Source of the DNA: Kocuria turfanensis
GTDB taxonomy: Bacteria; Actinomycetota; Actinomycetes; Actinomycetales; Micrococcaceae
Assembly: GCF_001580365.1 (NCBI RefSeq)
Contig: NZ_CP014480.1
Location: 3,061,981-3,125,980, forward strand
Length of the DNA stretch: 64,000 nucleotides
Reading direction: 5' to 3'
The translations under genes were made by a program, and so were the position numbers. Positions 46,505 to 55,049 of the stretch are shown in pieces; the stretch's first letter is position 1, and each line of letters opens with the position of its first letter. The notes beneath the pieces were generated by a model. That model had not been told where the DNA came from. It did no database searches and worked only from the letters and a program-made list of their open reading frames with translations.

Positions 46505-47239
46505 ATGGCGCAGAAGGGCTCCGGGAGCACCCCCCACGGACGGTCGGGAAACGGTCACGACGACGACGGACGGGCTCCCCGCACCTCCGACCCGCGACGG
46601 GTGAGCCCCGCGGTCTACCGGCGCCGGCGGATCGTCGCCGCGGTCGCGGCGGGCGTGCTGCTGCTGCTCGTGGCCGTGGGGATGGGCTCGGCGGTCGTGG
46701 CCATGCTCGGCCCCGGCGAGCCGGAGGCCGCCCCCGCCCCGGCGGCGACCACCGCCGCCCCCACGGTCTCCCAGGAGCCCTTCGCCGACTTCACGCCGCG
46801 GCCCGACGAGAGCCCCTCCGCCTCCGCGTCGGCGAGCGCCACGGAGGGACCGGTCGAGGAGTGCGGGGCCGACCTGGCCGTGCGGGCGTCCACGGACCGG
46901 GAGAGCTACCCCGAGGGCGAGGAGCCCGTGCTGGTGCTCACCCTGGAGAACACGGGCGACGACCCCTGCACGGTCAACGCCGGCACCTCGCAGATGGTCT
47001 ACGAGGTGAGCTCGGGCGCCGACACCGTCTTCGACAGCCGGCACTGCCAGGCCGGCTCCGAGGACGCCGAGCGCACCCTCGAACCGGGGCAGGAGGAGAG
47101 CGCCCGGCTGACGTGGAACCTCCAGCGCACCGCCGAGGGCTGCGCGGAGGCGGGCGGTGAGGCCCAGCCCGGGTACTACCGCCTGGCGGTCTCCCTGGGG
47201 GAGCGCAGGAGCGAGCCCGCGGCGTTCGTCCTGGAGTGA
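46505..47239 (+). CDS. Membrane-anchored secreted protein, unknown
   Basis: A 244-residue protein: a basic cytoplasmic N-terminus of about 42 residues, one membrane helix (IVAAVAAGVLLLLVAVGMGSAVVAML), a Pro/Ser/Ala-rich linker, and an extracytoplasmic beta-rich domain from about residue 120 with four cysteines (EECGAD, DPCTVN, RHCQAG, EGCAEA) likely in two disulfides. The pattern ADLAVRASTDRESYPEGEEPVLVLTLENTG resembles an Ig-like intracellular-inhibitor or DUF4232-type fold. No function recognised. It diverges from mutY. Confidence 0.75.
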   Translation: MAQKGSGSTPHGRSGNGHDDDGRAPRTSDPRRVSPAVYRRRRIVAAVAAGVLLLLVAVGMGSAVVAMLGPGEPEAAPAPAATTAAPTVSQEPFADFTPRPDESPSASASASATEGPVEECGADLAVRASTDRESYPEGEEPVLVLTLENTGDDPCTVNAGTSQMVYEVSSGADTVFDSRHCQAGSEDAERTLEPGQEESARLTWNLQRTAEGCAEAGGEAQPGYYRLAVSLGERRSEPAAFVLE

Positions 47240-47255
47240 GCGGGCCGCACCCTGC

Positions 47256-48332
47256 TCACATGAAGCGTTCGAGCAGGCTGGTCTCGGCCATCCGCGAGAG
47301 CGACTCGCGGACCGTGCGGGCCCGCTGCTCGCCGATGCCCTCCACCGCCTTGAGGTCCTCGAGGTTGGCGGCCATCAGGGACTGCAGCCCGTCGAACTGG
47401 CGCACCAGGCGGTTGGCCACCGCCCGCGGCATGGACTTGATGCCCTCCAGCAGCCGGTAGCCGTGCGGGTGCAGGTCCGTCTCGAGGCTGCCCTGCGGCT
47501 CGATCAGCCCCACCGACACCGCGATCCGCTGGAGGTCGATGAGCTCCGCGGGGGTGAGCTCCGCGAGGCACTCCAGCCCCCGGTCGATGCCCTCCGCGGG
47601 AGTGTCGTCGGGCAGGTAGTCCCGCAGCACGACGTCGGGCCCCGGGCCCGTGCCCGCGGTCAGCTCCTCGAGCTGCAGGGCGATGAGCCGGCCGTCCACG
47701 CCCAGCTCGAGGACGTACCAGCCGATCTCGGAGGAGATCCGCCGCACCATCTCCATGCGCTGCAGGGTCAGCGCCACGTCCCGCACGGTCACGGAGGCCT
47801 CGATCTCCAGCGAGGAGAGGTTGCCGAGGACCTGCTCCATGCGGTTGCTGTAGTGCTCCAGCGTCTGCAGCGCCTGGTTGGCGCGGGCCATGATCGACTG
47901 GGAGCCCTCGATCGCGTAGCGGGTCTCGCCCACGTAGATGGTGATGACGCTCATCGACTGGCTCACCGAGATCACCGGGACCCCGGTCTCCTTGGCGGTG
48001 CGCTCCGCCGACCGGTGCCGGGTGCCGGACTCGCTGGTGTCGATCGAGGCGTCCGGCACGAGCTGCACCCCGGCCTTGAGGATGCGGGTGGCGTCCCGGT
48101 CGCAGACGATGGCGCCGTCCATCTTGGCCAGTTCCCGCAGCTTGGGCGCGGAGAAGTCGGTGTTGATGTCGAAGCCCCCGGAGCAGATCGCCTCCACGGA
48201 CCGGTCGAAGCCCAGCACCAGCAGGCCACCGGTGCGGCCGCGCAGGATCCGTTCGAGACCGGTGCGCAGCTCGGTGCCCGGTGCGATGCGGGCCAGCGTC
48301 TTGCGCAGTGCGTTCTCAGGGGTCTTCGCCAC
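47256..48332 (-). CDS. disA: DisA diadenylate cyclase (c-di-AMP synthase, DNA integrity scanning)
   Basis: A 358-residue enzyme making cyclic di-AMP and sensing branched DNA. The DAC domain has DGAIVCDRDATRI and SGTRHRSAERTAKETGVPVISVS, with DGA and RHR catalytic motifs. A helical middle region and a C-terminal helix-hairpin-helix (LEDLKAVEGIGEQRARTVRESL) follow. The start is either GTG 48338 or GTG 48332; I prefer 48332 because reverse TATGAT ends 6 bases upstream. The gene follows radA directly, as in many Gram-positives. Confidence 0.95.
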   Translation of the reverse strand: MAKTPENALRKTLARIAPGTELRTGLERILRGRTGGLLVLGFDRSVEAICSGGFDINTDFSAPKLRELAKMDGAIVCDRDATRILKAGVQLVPDASIDTSESGTRHRSAERTAKETGVPVISVSQSMSVITIYVGETRYAIEGSQSIMARANQALQTLEHYSNRMEQVLGNLSSLEIEASVTVRDVALTLQRMEMVRRISSEIGWYVLELGVDGRLIALQLEELTAGTGPGPDVVLRDYLPDDTPAEGIDRGLECLAELTPAELIDLQRIAVSVGLIEPQGSLETDLHPHGYRLLEGIKSMPRAVANRLVRQFDGLQSLMAANLEDLKAVEGIGEQRARTVRESLSRMAETSLLERFM

Positions 48333-48338
48333 GGTCAC

Positions 48339-48344
48339 ATCATA
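48339..48344 (-). promoter_or_regulatory. -10 element TATGAT for disA inside the radA stop region
   Basis: Reverse-strand TATGAT overlaps the radA stop codon and ends 6 bases before GTG 48332, giving disA its own leaderless promoter within the radA-disA pair. Confidence 0.5.
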
Positions 48345-49767
48345 CGGCCGCGGCGGTCTGCCGCTTCTGCCCGGAACCGGCGCCCGACCGGGGGAAGAGC
48401 AGCTCCATGGCCTCGGTGATCGTGGTCACCTCCCGCACGGTGAAGCCGGCCGGGACCGCGCCCGGTCCGGTCGAGCTGGCCGGCACCACCGCGTGGGTGA
48501 AGCCCAGCCGGGCGACCTCCTGGATGCGGCGGCCGATGCCCGGGACGGGCCGCACCTCACCGGCCAGCCCGACCTCCCCGAAGCACACGAGCCGCTGGGG
48601 GAGGGGCCGGTCCTGCGCGGCGGAGGCCAGGGCCATGGCCACGGCGAGATCGGTGGAGGGCTCGGTGAGCTTGACCCCGCCGACCGTGGAGACGTAGCAG
48701 TCCAGCCCGGCCAGGTTCACCCCCGCCCGGCGCTGCAGGACGGCGAGCAGCATCGCCACCCGGGAGGAGTCCAGGCCGGCCGTGGCACGCCGGGGCTGCG
48801 CGGTGGCGGAGCGGTCCAGCAGCGCCTGCACCTCGGCGAGGAGGGGCCGGCGGCCCTCGAGCGTGACGGTCAGGCACGTCCCGGAGACCGGCATGGCCGT
48901 GCGGGAGACGAACAGGCCCGAGGGGTCCTCGACGCTCGTGATCCCGGTCTCGGTGAGGTCGAAGCAGCCGACCTCGTCGGTGGGCCCGTAGCGGTTCTTC
49001 ACCGCCCGCAGCAGCCGGATCCGGGAGTGCTTCTCGCCCTCGAACTGGCACACCACGTCCACGAGGTGCTCCAGCAGCCGCGGCCCGGCGATGGAGCCGT
49101 CCTTGGTCACGTGGCCGACGAGCAGGGTGGTCATGTTCCGCTTCTTGGCCGCGGCGATGAGGGAGGCGGCGACCTCGCGCACCTGCGTGACCCCGCCGGC
49201 TGACCCCTCGACCTCGGCGCTGGCCAGCGTCTGGACGGAGTCGACCACGAGCAGGCGGGGCGAGATCGTCTCGATGTGGCCCAGGGCCGTGGCGAGATCG
49301 GTCTCCGCGGTCAGGTAGAGGGTGGGGGCGACGGCGCCGATCCGGTCCGCGCGCAGCTTCACCTGCGCGGCGGACTCCTCGCCGGTGACGTAGAGGACGT
49401 CGCGGGTCCCCGCGCCGGCGCCCTCCGCGAAGCGGGCGGCGACGTCGAGCAGCAGCGTCGACTTCCCGACCCCCGGCTCCCCGGCCATCAGGACGACCGC
49501 CCCGGGCACGAGGCCGCCGCCGAGGACCCGGTCCAGCTCCGGCACGCCGGTGGGCGCGGAGGTCGCCACGGTGGCGTCGACCTGGGCGATGGGCCGGGCG
49601 GGCTCGGCGATGGAGCGTGCCGCCGTGGTGCGGGCCCTGTGCTCGCCGATCTCCTCGACCGTGCCCCACGCCTGGCACTCCCCGCACCGGCCCACCCACT
49701 TGGCCGTGCTCCAGCCGCACTCGGTGCAGCGGTAGGCGGGGGAGTTGCGGCGGGTGCGGGTGCTCAT
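48340..49767 (-). CDS. radA: DNA repair protein RadA (Sms)
   Basis: A 475-residue RecA-related branch-migration helicase. The N-terminal C4 zinc finger has C14, C17, C28, C31 (CTECGWS...CGEC). Walker A is GEPGVGKS (96-103), then VLYVTGEESAAQVKLRADR; the diagnostic KNRYG is present, and a Lon-like S16 domain forms the C-terminus (STVGGVKLTEPSTDLAVAMAL). ATG 49767 lies 7 bases from reverse TAGCCT. Its 3' end abuts disA. Confidence 0.96.
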   Translation of the reverse strand: MSTRTRRNSPAYRCTECGWSTAKWVGRCGECQAWGTVEEIGEHRARTTAARSIAEPARPIAQVDATVATSAPTGVPELDRVLGGGLVPGAVVLMAGEPGVGKSTLLLDVAARFAEGAGAGTRDVLYVTGEESAAQVKLRADRIGAVAPTLYLTAETDLATALGHIETISPRLLVVDSVQTLASAEVEGSAGGVTQVREVAASLIAAAKKRNMTTLLVGHVTKDGSIAGPRLLEHLVDVVCQFEGEKHSRIRLLRAVKNRYGPTDEVGCFDLTETGITSVEDPSGLFVSRTAMPVSGTCLTVTLEGRRPLLAEVQALLDRSATAQPRRATAGLDSSRVAMLLAVLQRRAGVNLAGLDCYVSTVGGVKLTEPSTDLAVAMALASAAQDRPLPQRLVCFGEVGLAGEVRPVPGIGRRIQEVARLGFTHAVVPASSTGPGAVPAGFTVREVTTITEAMELLFPRSGAGSGQKRQTAAAV

Positions 49768-49774
49768 GGCGTCC

Positions 49775-49780
49775 AGGCTA
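49775..49780 (-). promoter_or_regulatory. -10 element TAGCCT for radA (leaderless)
   Basis: Reverse TAGCCT ends 7 bases before the radA ATG, with no ribosome site. Confidence 0.6.
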
Positions 49781-49801
49781 TCGGCCGCGGGGGACGGCCT
49801 A

Positions 49802-49853
49802 AGCGGACGGCCCCAGCGGGAGGCCTCAGCGGACGGCCCCAGCGAGAGACCTC
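49802..49853. repeat. 26-bp imperfect tandem repeat upstream of radA
   Basis: Units 49802-49827 and 49828-49853 match at 24 of 26 positions. Degenerate copies (AGCGGRCGGCCC...) continue to about 49950 between radA and arsR. Confidence 0.7.
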
Positions 49854-49967
49854 AGCGGGCGGCCCCTGGGGCTCGGCCCCTGGCGCGCGGCCTGAGCGGA
49901 CGTCCAGCGGGCGGCCCCGGCGCACGGCCGTCGGCGGAGGTTCTCCGCCGACGGCCGGAGCGCCGGT

Positions 49968-50339
49968 TCAGCCCAGGTCGAGGAAGGAGCGGAGCTCGGC
50001 GAAGGCCTCGGGCACCACGGAGTAGTGGGCCCACTTGCCGCGCTGCTCCCGGGTGACCAGCCCGGCGTCGACGAGCCTCTTCATGTGGTGGCTCACCGTG
50101 GGCTGGCTGATGTCCACCACCGCGGTCAGGTCGCACACGCAGACCGCACCGCAGCCCTGGGCCGCCACGTGCGAGAGCAGCCGCAGGCGGGTGGGGTCGG
50201 ACAGGGCCTTGAGCCGGCCGGCGATCCGCTGGGCGTCGTCGGCGGTCATGGGCCCGCCCGAGAGCGAGCAGCACTCCGCGCCCGTCGTGCGGGGGGCGCA
50301 CTGATCGGCGGCGGCCTGGAGGTCCGGTGCGAGAGTCAT
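49968..50339 (-). CDS. arsR: ArsR-family arsenic-sensing repressor
   Basis: A 123-residue winged-helix repressor. The HTH is DLTAVVDISQPTVSHHMKRL, with the dimer helix AQRIAGRLKALSDPTRLRLL before it. Cys are at 14, 23, 24, 63, 67 and 69. The pair C23-C24 and C63 has the same spacing as C15-C16-C55 of Corynebacterium ArsR, which binds As(III); CVCDL is also typical of E. coli-type ArsR. Released by arsenite, it should derepress acr3. ATG lies 6 bases from reverse TAGGAT (50351-50346). Divergent from acr3. Confidence 0.92.
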   Translation of the reverse strand: MTLAPDLQAAADQCAPRTTGAECCSLSGGPMTADDAQRIAGRLKALSDPTRLRLLSHVAAQGCGAVCVCDLTAVVDISQPTVSHHMKRLVDAGLVTREQRGKWAHYSVVPEAFAELRSFLDLG

Positions 50340-50345
50340 CCCCCC

Positions 50346-50382
50346 ATCCTACATTGACGTGTGTCGATATGACCCTTAGGGT
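50346..50382. promoter_or_regulatory. ars divergent promoter and ArsR operator
   Basis: Forward TTGACG (50354-50359) and TAGGGT (50377-50382), 17 bases apart, form the best promoter in the window, for acr3. The inverted repeat ATTGAC-GTGT-GTCGAT (50353-50368) overlaps its -35 and also the reverse TAGGAT of arsR, so one repressor dimer could block both. Confidence 0.72.
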
Positions 50383-50422
50383 TTCCGATAGATCGTCGTC
50401 GATACGAAGGACCGAGCCGCCC

Positions 50423-51517
50423 ATGAGCACCACCGCCACCGCCTCCGCCACCTCCCAGGGGGTGATGAAGGACCTGTCCTTCCTCGACCGCTGGCTGCCG
50501 GCCTGGATCGTCGCCGCCATGCTCGCCGGCCTGCTGCTCGGCCGGTTCGTCCCGGGCCTGGACACCGCCCTCGAGGCCGTGCGGATCGGCGAGGTGTCCC
50601 TGCCGATCGCGGTCGGGCTGCTGGTGATGATGTACCCGGTGCTCGCCAAGGTCCGCTACGACGAGACCCGCCGCGTGGCCGGCGACCGCCGCCTGATGGG
50701 CGCCTCCTTGGTGCTGAACTGGATCGTCGGGCCGGCGCTGATGTTCGCCCTGGCCTGGATCTTCCTGCCCGACCTGCCGGAGTACCGCACCGGGCTGATC
50801 ATCGTGGGGCTGGCCCGGTGCATCGCGATGGTGCTGATCTGGAACGACCTGGCCTGCGGGGACCGGGAGGCCGCGGCGGTGCTGGTGGCGATCAACTCCG
50901 TCTTCCAGGTCATCGCCTTCGGCGCACTGGGCTGGTTCTACCTCCAGGTCCTGCCCTCCTGGCTGGGCCTGCCCACCACCTCGGCGGAGTTCTCCGTGTG
51001 GTCCATCGTCGTCTCCGTGCTGGTGTTCCTGGGCATCCCCCTGGTGGCCGGGTTCCTCACCCGCACCCTGGGCGAGAAGGCCAGGGGCCGCGACTGGTAC
51101 GAGGGCACGTTCCTGCCGAAGCTGGGGCCCTGGGCCCTGTACGGCCTGCTGTTCACCATCGTGCTGCTGTTCGCCCTGCAGGGCGACGCGATCACCTCCA
51201 ACCCCTGGGACGTGGTGCGGATCGCGTGGCCGCTGCTGGTCTACTTCTTCCTGATGTTCGGCATCGGCCTGCTCGCCTCCCGTGCCCTGGGGCTGGACTA
51301 CGCGAAGTCCACCACCGTGGCCTTCACCGCGGCCGGCAACAACTTCGAGCTCGCCATCGCCGTGGCCATCGGCACCTTCGGGGTCACCTCCGGGCAGGCA
51401 CTGGCCGGAGTGGTCGGCCCGCTCATCGAGGTGCCCGTGCTCGTCGCCCTGGTGTACGTCTCCCTGTGGGCCGGGCGGAAGCTCTTCCCCGGTGACCGCA
51501 CCGTCCCCACCCGCTGA
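50423..51517 (+). CDS. acr3: Arsenite efflux transporter Acr3
   Basis: A 364-residue membrane protein with about 10 helices, of the ACR3 family exporting arsenite by proton motive force. The family hallmark [19 protein letters not shown] contains the essential Cys of helix 4. It starts at ATG 50423 after GAAGGA. The N-terminal tail is Thr/Ala-rich. First gene of a five-gene ars operon under the ArsR-controlled promoter. Confidence 0.95.
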   Translation: MSTTATASATSQGVMKDLSFLDRWLPAWIVAAMLAGLLLGRFVPGLDTALEAVRIGEVSLPIAVGLLVMMYPVLAKVRYDETRRVAGDRRLMGASLVLNWIVGPALMFALAWIFLPDLPEYRTGLIIVGLARCIAMVLIWNDLACGDREAAAVLVAINSVFQVIAFGALGWFYLQVLPSWLGLPTTSAEFSVWSIVVSVLVFLGIPLVAGFLTRTLGEKARGRDWYEGTFLPKLGPWALYGLLFTIVLLFALQGDAITSNPWDVVRIAWPLLVYFFLMFGIGLLASRALGLDYAKSTTVAFTAAGNNFELAIAVAIGTFGVTSGQALAGVVGPLIEVPVLVALVYVSLWAGRKLFPGDRTVPTR

Positions 51518-51542
51518 CCCTGTGACGTCCGAGGAGTATCCG

Positions 51543-51980
51543 ATGAGCACCGAGACCACCAAGCCCTCCGTTCTGTTCGTCTGCGCCAAGAACGGCGGCA
51601 AGTCCCAGATGGCCGCCGCCCTCATGGCCCACCACGCCGCAGGGGCCGTGGAGGTCCACTCCGCCGGCACCACGCCGGGGAGCAGGATCAACGCCCTCTC
51701 CGCCGAGGTCGTCGCCGAGGTGGGCGCCGACATGTCCCACGGCCACCCGAAGCCCATCGACCCCGACCTGCTGCGGTCCGCGGACCGGGTCGTGGTCCTG
51801 GGGGACGAGGCGAAGGTCGAGCCGCTCGAGGGCATGCACGGGAGCATCGAGACCTGGCACACCGACGAGCCCTCCACCCGCGGCATCGAGGGGACGGAGC
51901 GGATGCGCCTGGTCCGCGACGACATCGACACCCGGGTGCAGCAGCTGCTCACCGAGCTCACCGACGGCACGCCCGCCTGA
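51543..51980 (+). CDS. ArsC-related low-molecular-weight phosphatase-fold protein with altered P-loop
   Basis: A 145-residue protein with the LMW-phosphatase/ArsC fold. The P-loop region is [13 protein letters not shown]: Cys14 is kept, but the oxyanion-binding Arg of CX5R is Lys20. The aligned downstream part keeps [10 protein letters not shown]. It is a paralogue of the next gene, lacks its [12 protein letters not shown] segment, and is 25 bases after acr3. It may be an arsenate reductase variant, or have another role. Function uncertain. Confidence 0.78.
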   Translation: MSTETTKPSVLFVCAKNGGKSQMAAALMAHHAAGAVEVHSAGTTPGSRINALSAEVVAEVGADMSHGHPKPIDPDLLRSADRVVVLGDEAKVEPLEGMHGSIETWHTDEPSTRGIEGTERMRLVRDDIDTRVQQLLTELTDGTPA

Positions 51981-52026
51981 ACCATCCCCTCGCCTCCTTC
52001 CTCCTCCGACAGAACGGACGATCCCC

Positions 52027-52479
52027 ATGACTGCTGAGACCACCGCGACGACCTCCGCCGAGACCACGGACAAGCCCTCCGTCCTGTTCGTCTGCGTGCA
52101 CAACGCCGGGCGGTCCCAGATGGCCGCCGCCTACCTGGCCCACCTCTCCGGCGGGCGGATCGAGGTCCGGTCGGCCGGCTCCGCCCCGGCCGACGCGGTG
52201 AACCCGGCCGCCGTGGCGGCCATGGCCGAGGAGGGCATCGACATGAGCGCGCAGACCCCGAAGGTCCTCACCGACGAGGCGGTGCAGGACTCGGACGTGG
52301 TGATCACCATGGGCTGCGGGGACGCCTGCCCGTTCTACCCGGGCAAGCGCTACGAGGACTGGGAGCTGGAGGACCCGGCCGGCAAGGGCATGGAGGCCGT
52401 GCGCCCCATCCGCGACGAGATCAAGACCCGCATCCAGCAGCTGATCTCCGAGCTGCTGCCCACCGAGAACGAGAAGTGA
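52027..52479 (+). CDS. arsC: Arsenate reductase (arsenate-mycothiol transferase type)
   Basis: A 150-residue reductase with P-loop [13 protein letters not shown] (C23-x5-R29) and [27 protein letters not shown], matching ArsC enzymes of mycothiol-producing actinobacteria. It converts arsenate to arsenite, with mycothiol and mycoredoxin as the likely electron donors, or thioredoxin given trxB nearby. The ATG follows the previous gene by 46 bases. The first 15 residues are a Thr-rich tail. Confidence 0.92.
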   Translation: MTAETTATTSAETTDKPSVLFVCVHNAGRSQMAAAYLAHLSGGRIEVRSAGSAPADAVNPAAVAAMAEEGIDMSAQTPKVLTDEAVQDSDVVITMGCGDACPFYPGKRYEDWELEDPAGKGMEAVRPIRDEIKTRIQQLISELLPTENEK

Positions 52480-52492
52480 GCGCGGGACCGTC

Positions 52493-53506
52493 ATGAGTCC
52501 GGACACCACCACCGGCACCGCCACCGTTGCTGCGACGGACGCACTGATCATCATCGGCTCCGGCCCGGCCGGCTACACCGCCGCGATCTACGCCGCCCGC
52601 GCCGGACTGGCCCCGCGGGTGATCGCCGGGTCCGTCACCCGCGGGGGTGCGCTGATGAACACCACCGAGGTGGAGAACTTCCCCGGCTTCCCCGGCGGGA
52701 TCCAGGGCCCGGAGCTCATGGCCGGGCTGAGCGAGCAGGCCGAGCGCTTCGGGGCGGTCATCGACGACGACGACGCCGCCACCGTCCGGCTGAAGGGCCA
52801 CCTCAAGGAGGTCACCACCCTGGAGGGCAAGACCTACCGGGCCCCGGCGGTGATCGTGGCCACCGGCTCCGCCTACAAGGAACTCGGCCTGCCCGAGGAG
52901 AAGAAGCTCAGTGGCCACGGGGTGTCCTGGTGCGCGACCTGCGACGGGTTCTTCTTCCGCGACCAGCACGTCGTGGTGGTCGGCGGCGGGGACTCCGCCA
53001 TGGAGGAGGCCCTCTTCCTCACCCGCTTCGCCGCCTCGGTGACCGTGGTCGTGCGCCGTGGCGTCCTGCGCGCCTCGCGGATCATGGCGCAGCGGGCCGC
53101 GGACAACGAGAAGATCCGCTTCGCCTGGAACAGCGCGGTCAGCACCATCCACGGTGACGACAGGGTTACCGGGGTGACCCTGACCGACACCGCCACCGGG
53201 GCCACCCGCGAACTGGCGGCCACCGGGGTGTTCGTGGCCATCGGGCACAGCCCGCGCACCGAGCTCGTGCAGGACCAGCTGGAGCTGGACGGTGAGGGAT
53301 ACATCGTCGTCGACTCGCCCACCACGGTCACGAGTCTGTCCGGGGTCTTCGCCTGCGGGGACGCGGTGGACCACCGCTACCGCCAGGCCATCACCGCCGC
53401 CGGCACCGGGTGCGCAGCCGCCCTGGACGCCGAACGCTACCTCGCCGCCCTGGAGGACGCCGACAGCATCGCCACCGCTCTCGTCGAGGAGACCACCCAT
53501 GCCTGA
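52493..53506 (+). CDS. trxB: Thioredoxin reductase (FAD/NADPH)
   Basis: A 337-residue flavoprotein with [18 protein letters not shown] (FAD), redox motif CATC (C147, C150) in VSWCATCDG, and NADPH motif [15 protein letters not shown]; the C-terminus has [22 protein letters not shown]. It reduces thioredoxin with NADPH. As the fourth gene of the ars operon it probably regenerates electrons for arsenate reduction. No thioredoxin gene accompanies it. It overlaps the next gene by 8 bases. Confidence 0.93.
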   Translation: MSPDTTTGTATVAATDALIIIGSGPAGYTAAIYAARAGLAPRVIAGSVTRGGALMNTTEVENFPGFPGGIQGPELMAGLSEQAERFGAVIDDDDAATVRLKGHLKEVTTLEGKTYRAPAVIVATGSAYKELGLPEEKKLSGHGVSWCATCDGFFFRDQHVVVVGGGDSAMEEALFLTRFAASVTVVVRRGVLRASRIMAQRAADNEKIRFAWNSAVSTIHGDDRVTGVTLTDTATGATRELAATGVFVAIGHSPRTELVQDQLELDGEGYIVVDSPTTVTSLSGVFACGDAVDHRYRQAITAAGTGCAAALDAERYLAALEDADSIATALVEETTHA

Positions 53507-54938
53507 CAGCACCTCTGACATTCCGCAGCTGCCGGTGGTCGTGATCGGCGCCGGGCCCGTGGGCCTGGCCGCCGCCGCCCACCTGACCGAGCGCGGCCTC
53601 ACCCCGCTGGTGCTGGAGGCCGGCGACCGGGTGGGGGCGGCGATCCGCGACTGGGGCCACACCCGGCTGTTCTCCCCGTGGCGCTACGACGTCGACGCCG
53701 CCGCCGCCCGCCTGCTGTCCGGCAGCGGCTGGACCGCCCCGGACCCCGAAGCGCTGCCCACCGGCGCCGAGCTGGTGGAGCAGTACCTGGAGCCCCTCGC
53801 GGCCGTCCTGGTGGGACGGATCCGCACCGGGGCGCGCGTGGTCGCCGTCTCCCGGGCGGGGATGGACAAGACCCGCACCGCGAACCGGTCCCGGACCCCG
53901 TTCCTGGTCCGCGTCCAGCACGCCGACGGCACGTGCACGGACGTCCGGGCGTCCGCGGTGATCGACGCCTCCGGCACCTGGCCGACGCCCAACCCGCTGG
54001 GCCGGGCCGGGCTGCCCGCCCCCGGCGAGGCCGAGGCCGTGGCCGCCCGGCGCGTCACCGCCCCGCTGCCCGACGTCACCGGCCGGGACCGGGACCGCTT
54101 CGCCGGCCGCCACGTGCTCGTCGTGGGGGCCGGGCACTCCGCGGCCAACACCCTGCTCGAGCTCGGCGCCCTCGCCGAGCAGGAACCGGGCACCCGGCTC
54201 TCCTGGGCGGTGCGCTCCGCCGACGTGACCCGGGTCTACGGCGGGGAGGACCGCGACGAGCTGGCCGCCCGCGGGGCCCTGGGCACCCGGCTGCGCCACC
54301 TGGTGGAGTCCGGGGTGATCGAGGTGCACACCTCCTGCACCATCACCGGTTTCAGCACGCACGACGACGGGCTGACCGTCCGGGCCGCCACCCCCGCCGG
54401 AGAGCAGCAGCTGGCCGTGGACCTGCTCGTGCCGGCCACCGGCTTCCGCCCCGACCTCGCCATGCTCGCCGAGCTGCGCCTGGACCTGGACCCGGCCGTC
54501 GACGCCCCGCGGCAGCTGGGGCCGCTGATCGACCCGGAGTTCCACTCCTGCGGGTCCGTGGCGCCGCACGGGGAGCGGATGCTGGCCCACCCCGAGGCCG
54601 GCTTCTACATCGTGGGCATGAAGTCCTACGGGCGCGCCCCCACCTTCCTCATGGCCACCGGATACGAGCAGGTCCGCTCCGTCGCCGCCGCCCTGGCCGG
54701 GGACCGGGAAGCCGCCGACGACGTGCAGCTGGTCCTGCCCGAGACCGGGGTGTGCTCCACCGATCTGGGGGGCTCGTGCGATGTGCCGGCCCCGCGGTCT
54801 GCCGACGACAGCGCCGCGGAACAGGGCTGCTGCGCCCCGCAGGCCGCCGAGGAGCCGGCCGGGGCCTGCTGCTCGACCCCGCAGCCGGTGTCCCTCGGAC
54901 GCGCCCCGCTGCCCCTGCTGTCCTCGTCCTGCTGCTGA
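53499..54938 (+). CDS. FAD-dependent oxidoreductase with Cys-pair tail (ars operon)
   Basis: A 479-residue flavoprotein monooxygenase-like enzyme: FAD motif [17 protein letters not shown], then [14 protein letters not shown], second Rossmann [17 protein letters not shown], and [11 protein letters not shown]. It resembles ArsO-like proteins of ars operons. The last 65 residues hold eight Cys: C419, C427 and pairs 444/445, 457/458, 478/479, ending the protein, in an Ala/Pro-rich spacer. They may bind As(III) or be a redox relay. ATG overlaps trxB by 8 bases. Substrate unknown. Confidence 0.85.
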   Translation: MPDSTSDIPQLPVVVIGAGPVGLAAAAHLTERGLTPLVLEAGDRVGAAIRDWGHTRLFSPWRYDVDAAAARLLSGSGWTAPDPEALPTGAELVEQYLEPLAAVLVGRIRTGARVVAVSRAGMDKTRTANRSRTPFLVRVQHADGTCTDVRASAVIDASGTWPTPNPLGRAGLPAPGEAEAVAARRVTAPLPDVTGRDRDRFAGRHVLVVGAGHSAANTLLELGALAEQEPGTRLSWAVRSADVTRVYGGEDRDELAARGALGTRLRHLVESGVIEVHTSCTITGFSTHDDGLTVRAATPAGEQQLAVDLLVPATGFRPDLAMLAELRLDLDPAVDAPRQLGPLIDPEFHSCGSVAPHGERMLAHPEAGFYIVGMKSYGRAPTFLMATGYEQVRSVAAALAGDREAADDVQLVLPETGVCSTDLGGSCDVPAPRSADDSAAEQGCCAPQAAEEPAGACCSTPQPVSLGRAPLPLLSSSCC

Positions 54939-55049
54939 CCGGTCCCGCCCGCACCGGCACCGGCCGGGGCCGTCGACACCCGGGCTCGGCGCTCCGGGGC
55001 CGGACCCGGCGGTGACGGGACGGGCGGGCTGCACCGGCCGGGGCGGCGC

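Noticed and set aside
49745..50056. Forward frame encoding a repeat-rich SGRPQRE protein
   Set aside because: It merely translates the tandem DNA repeat and lies antisense to arsR; no start signal.
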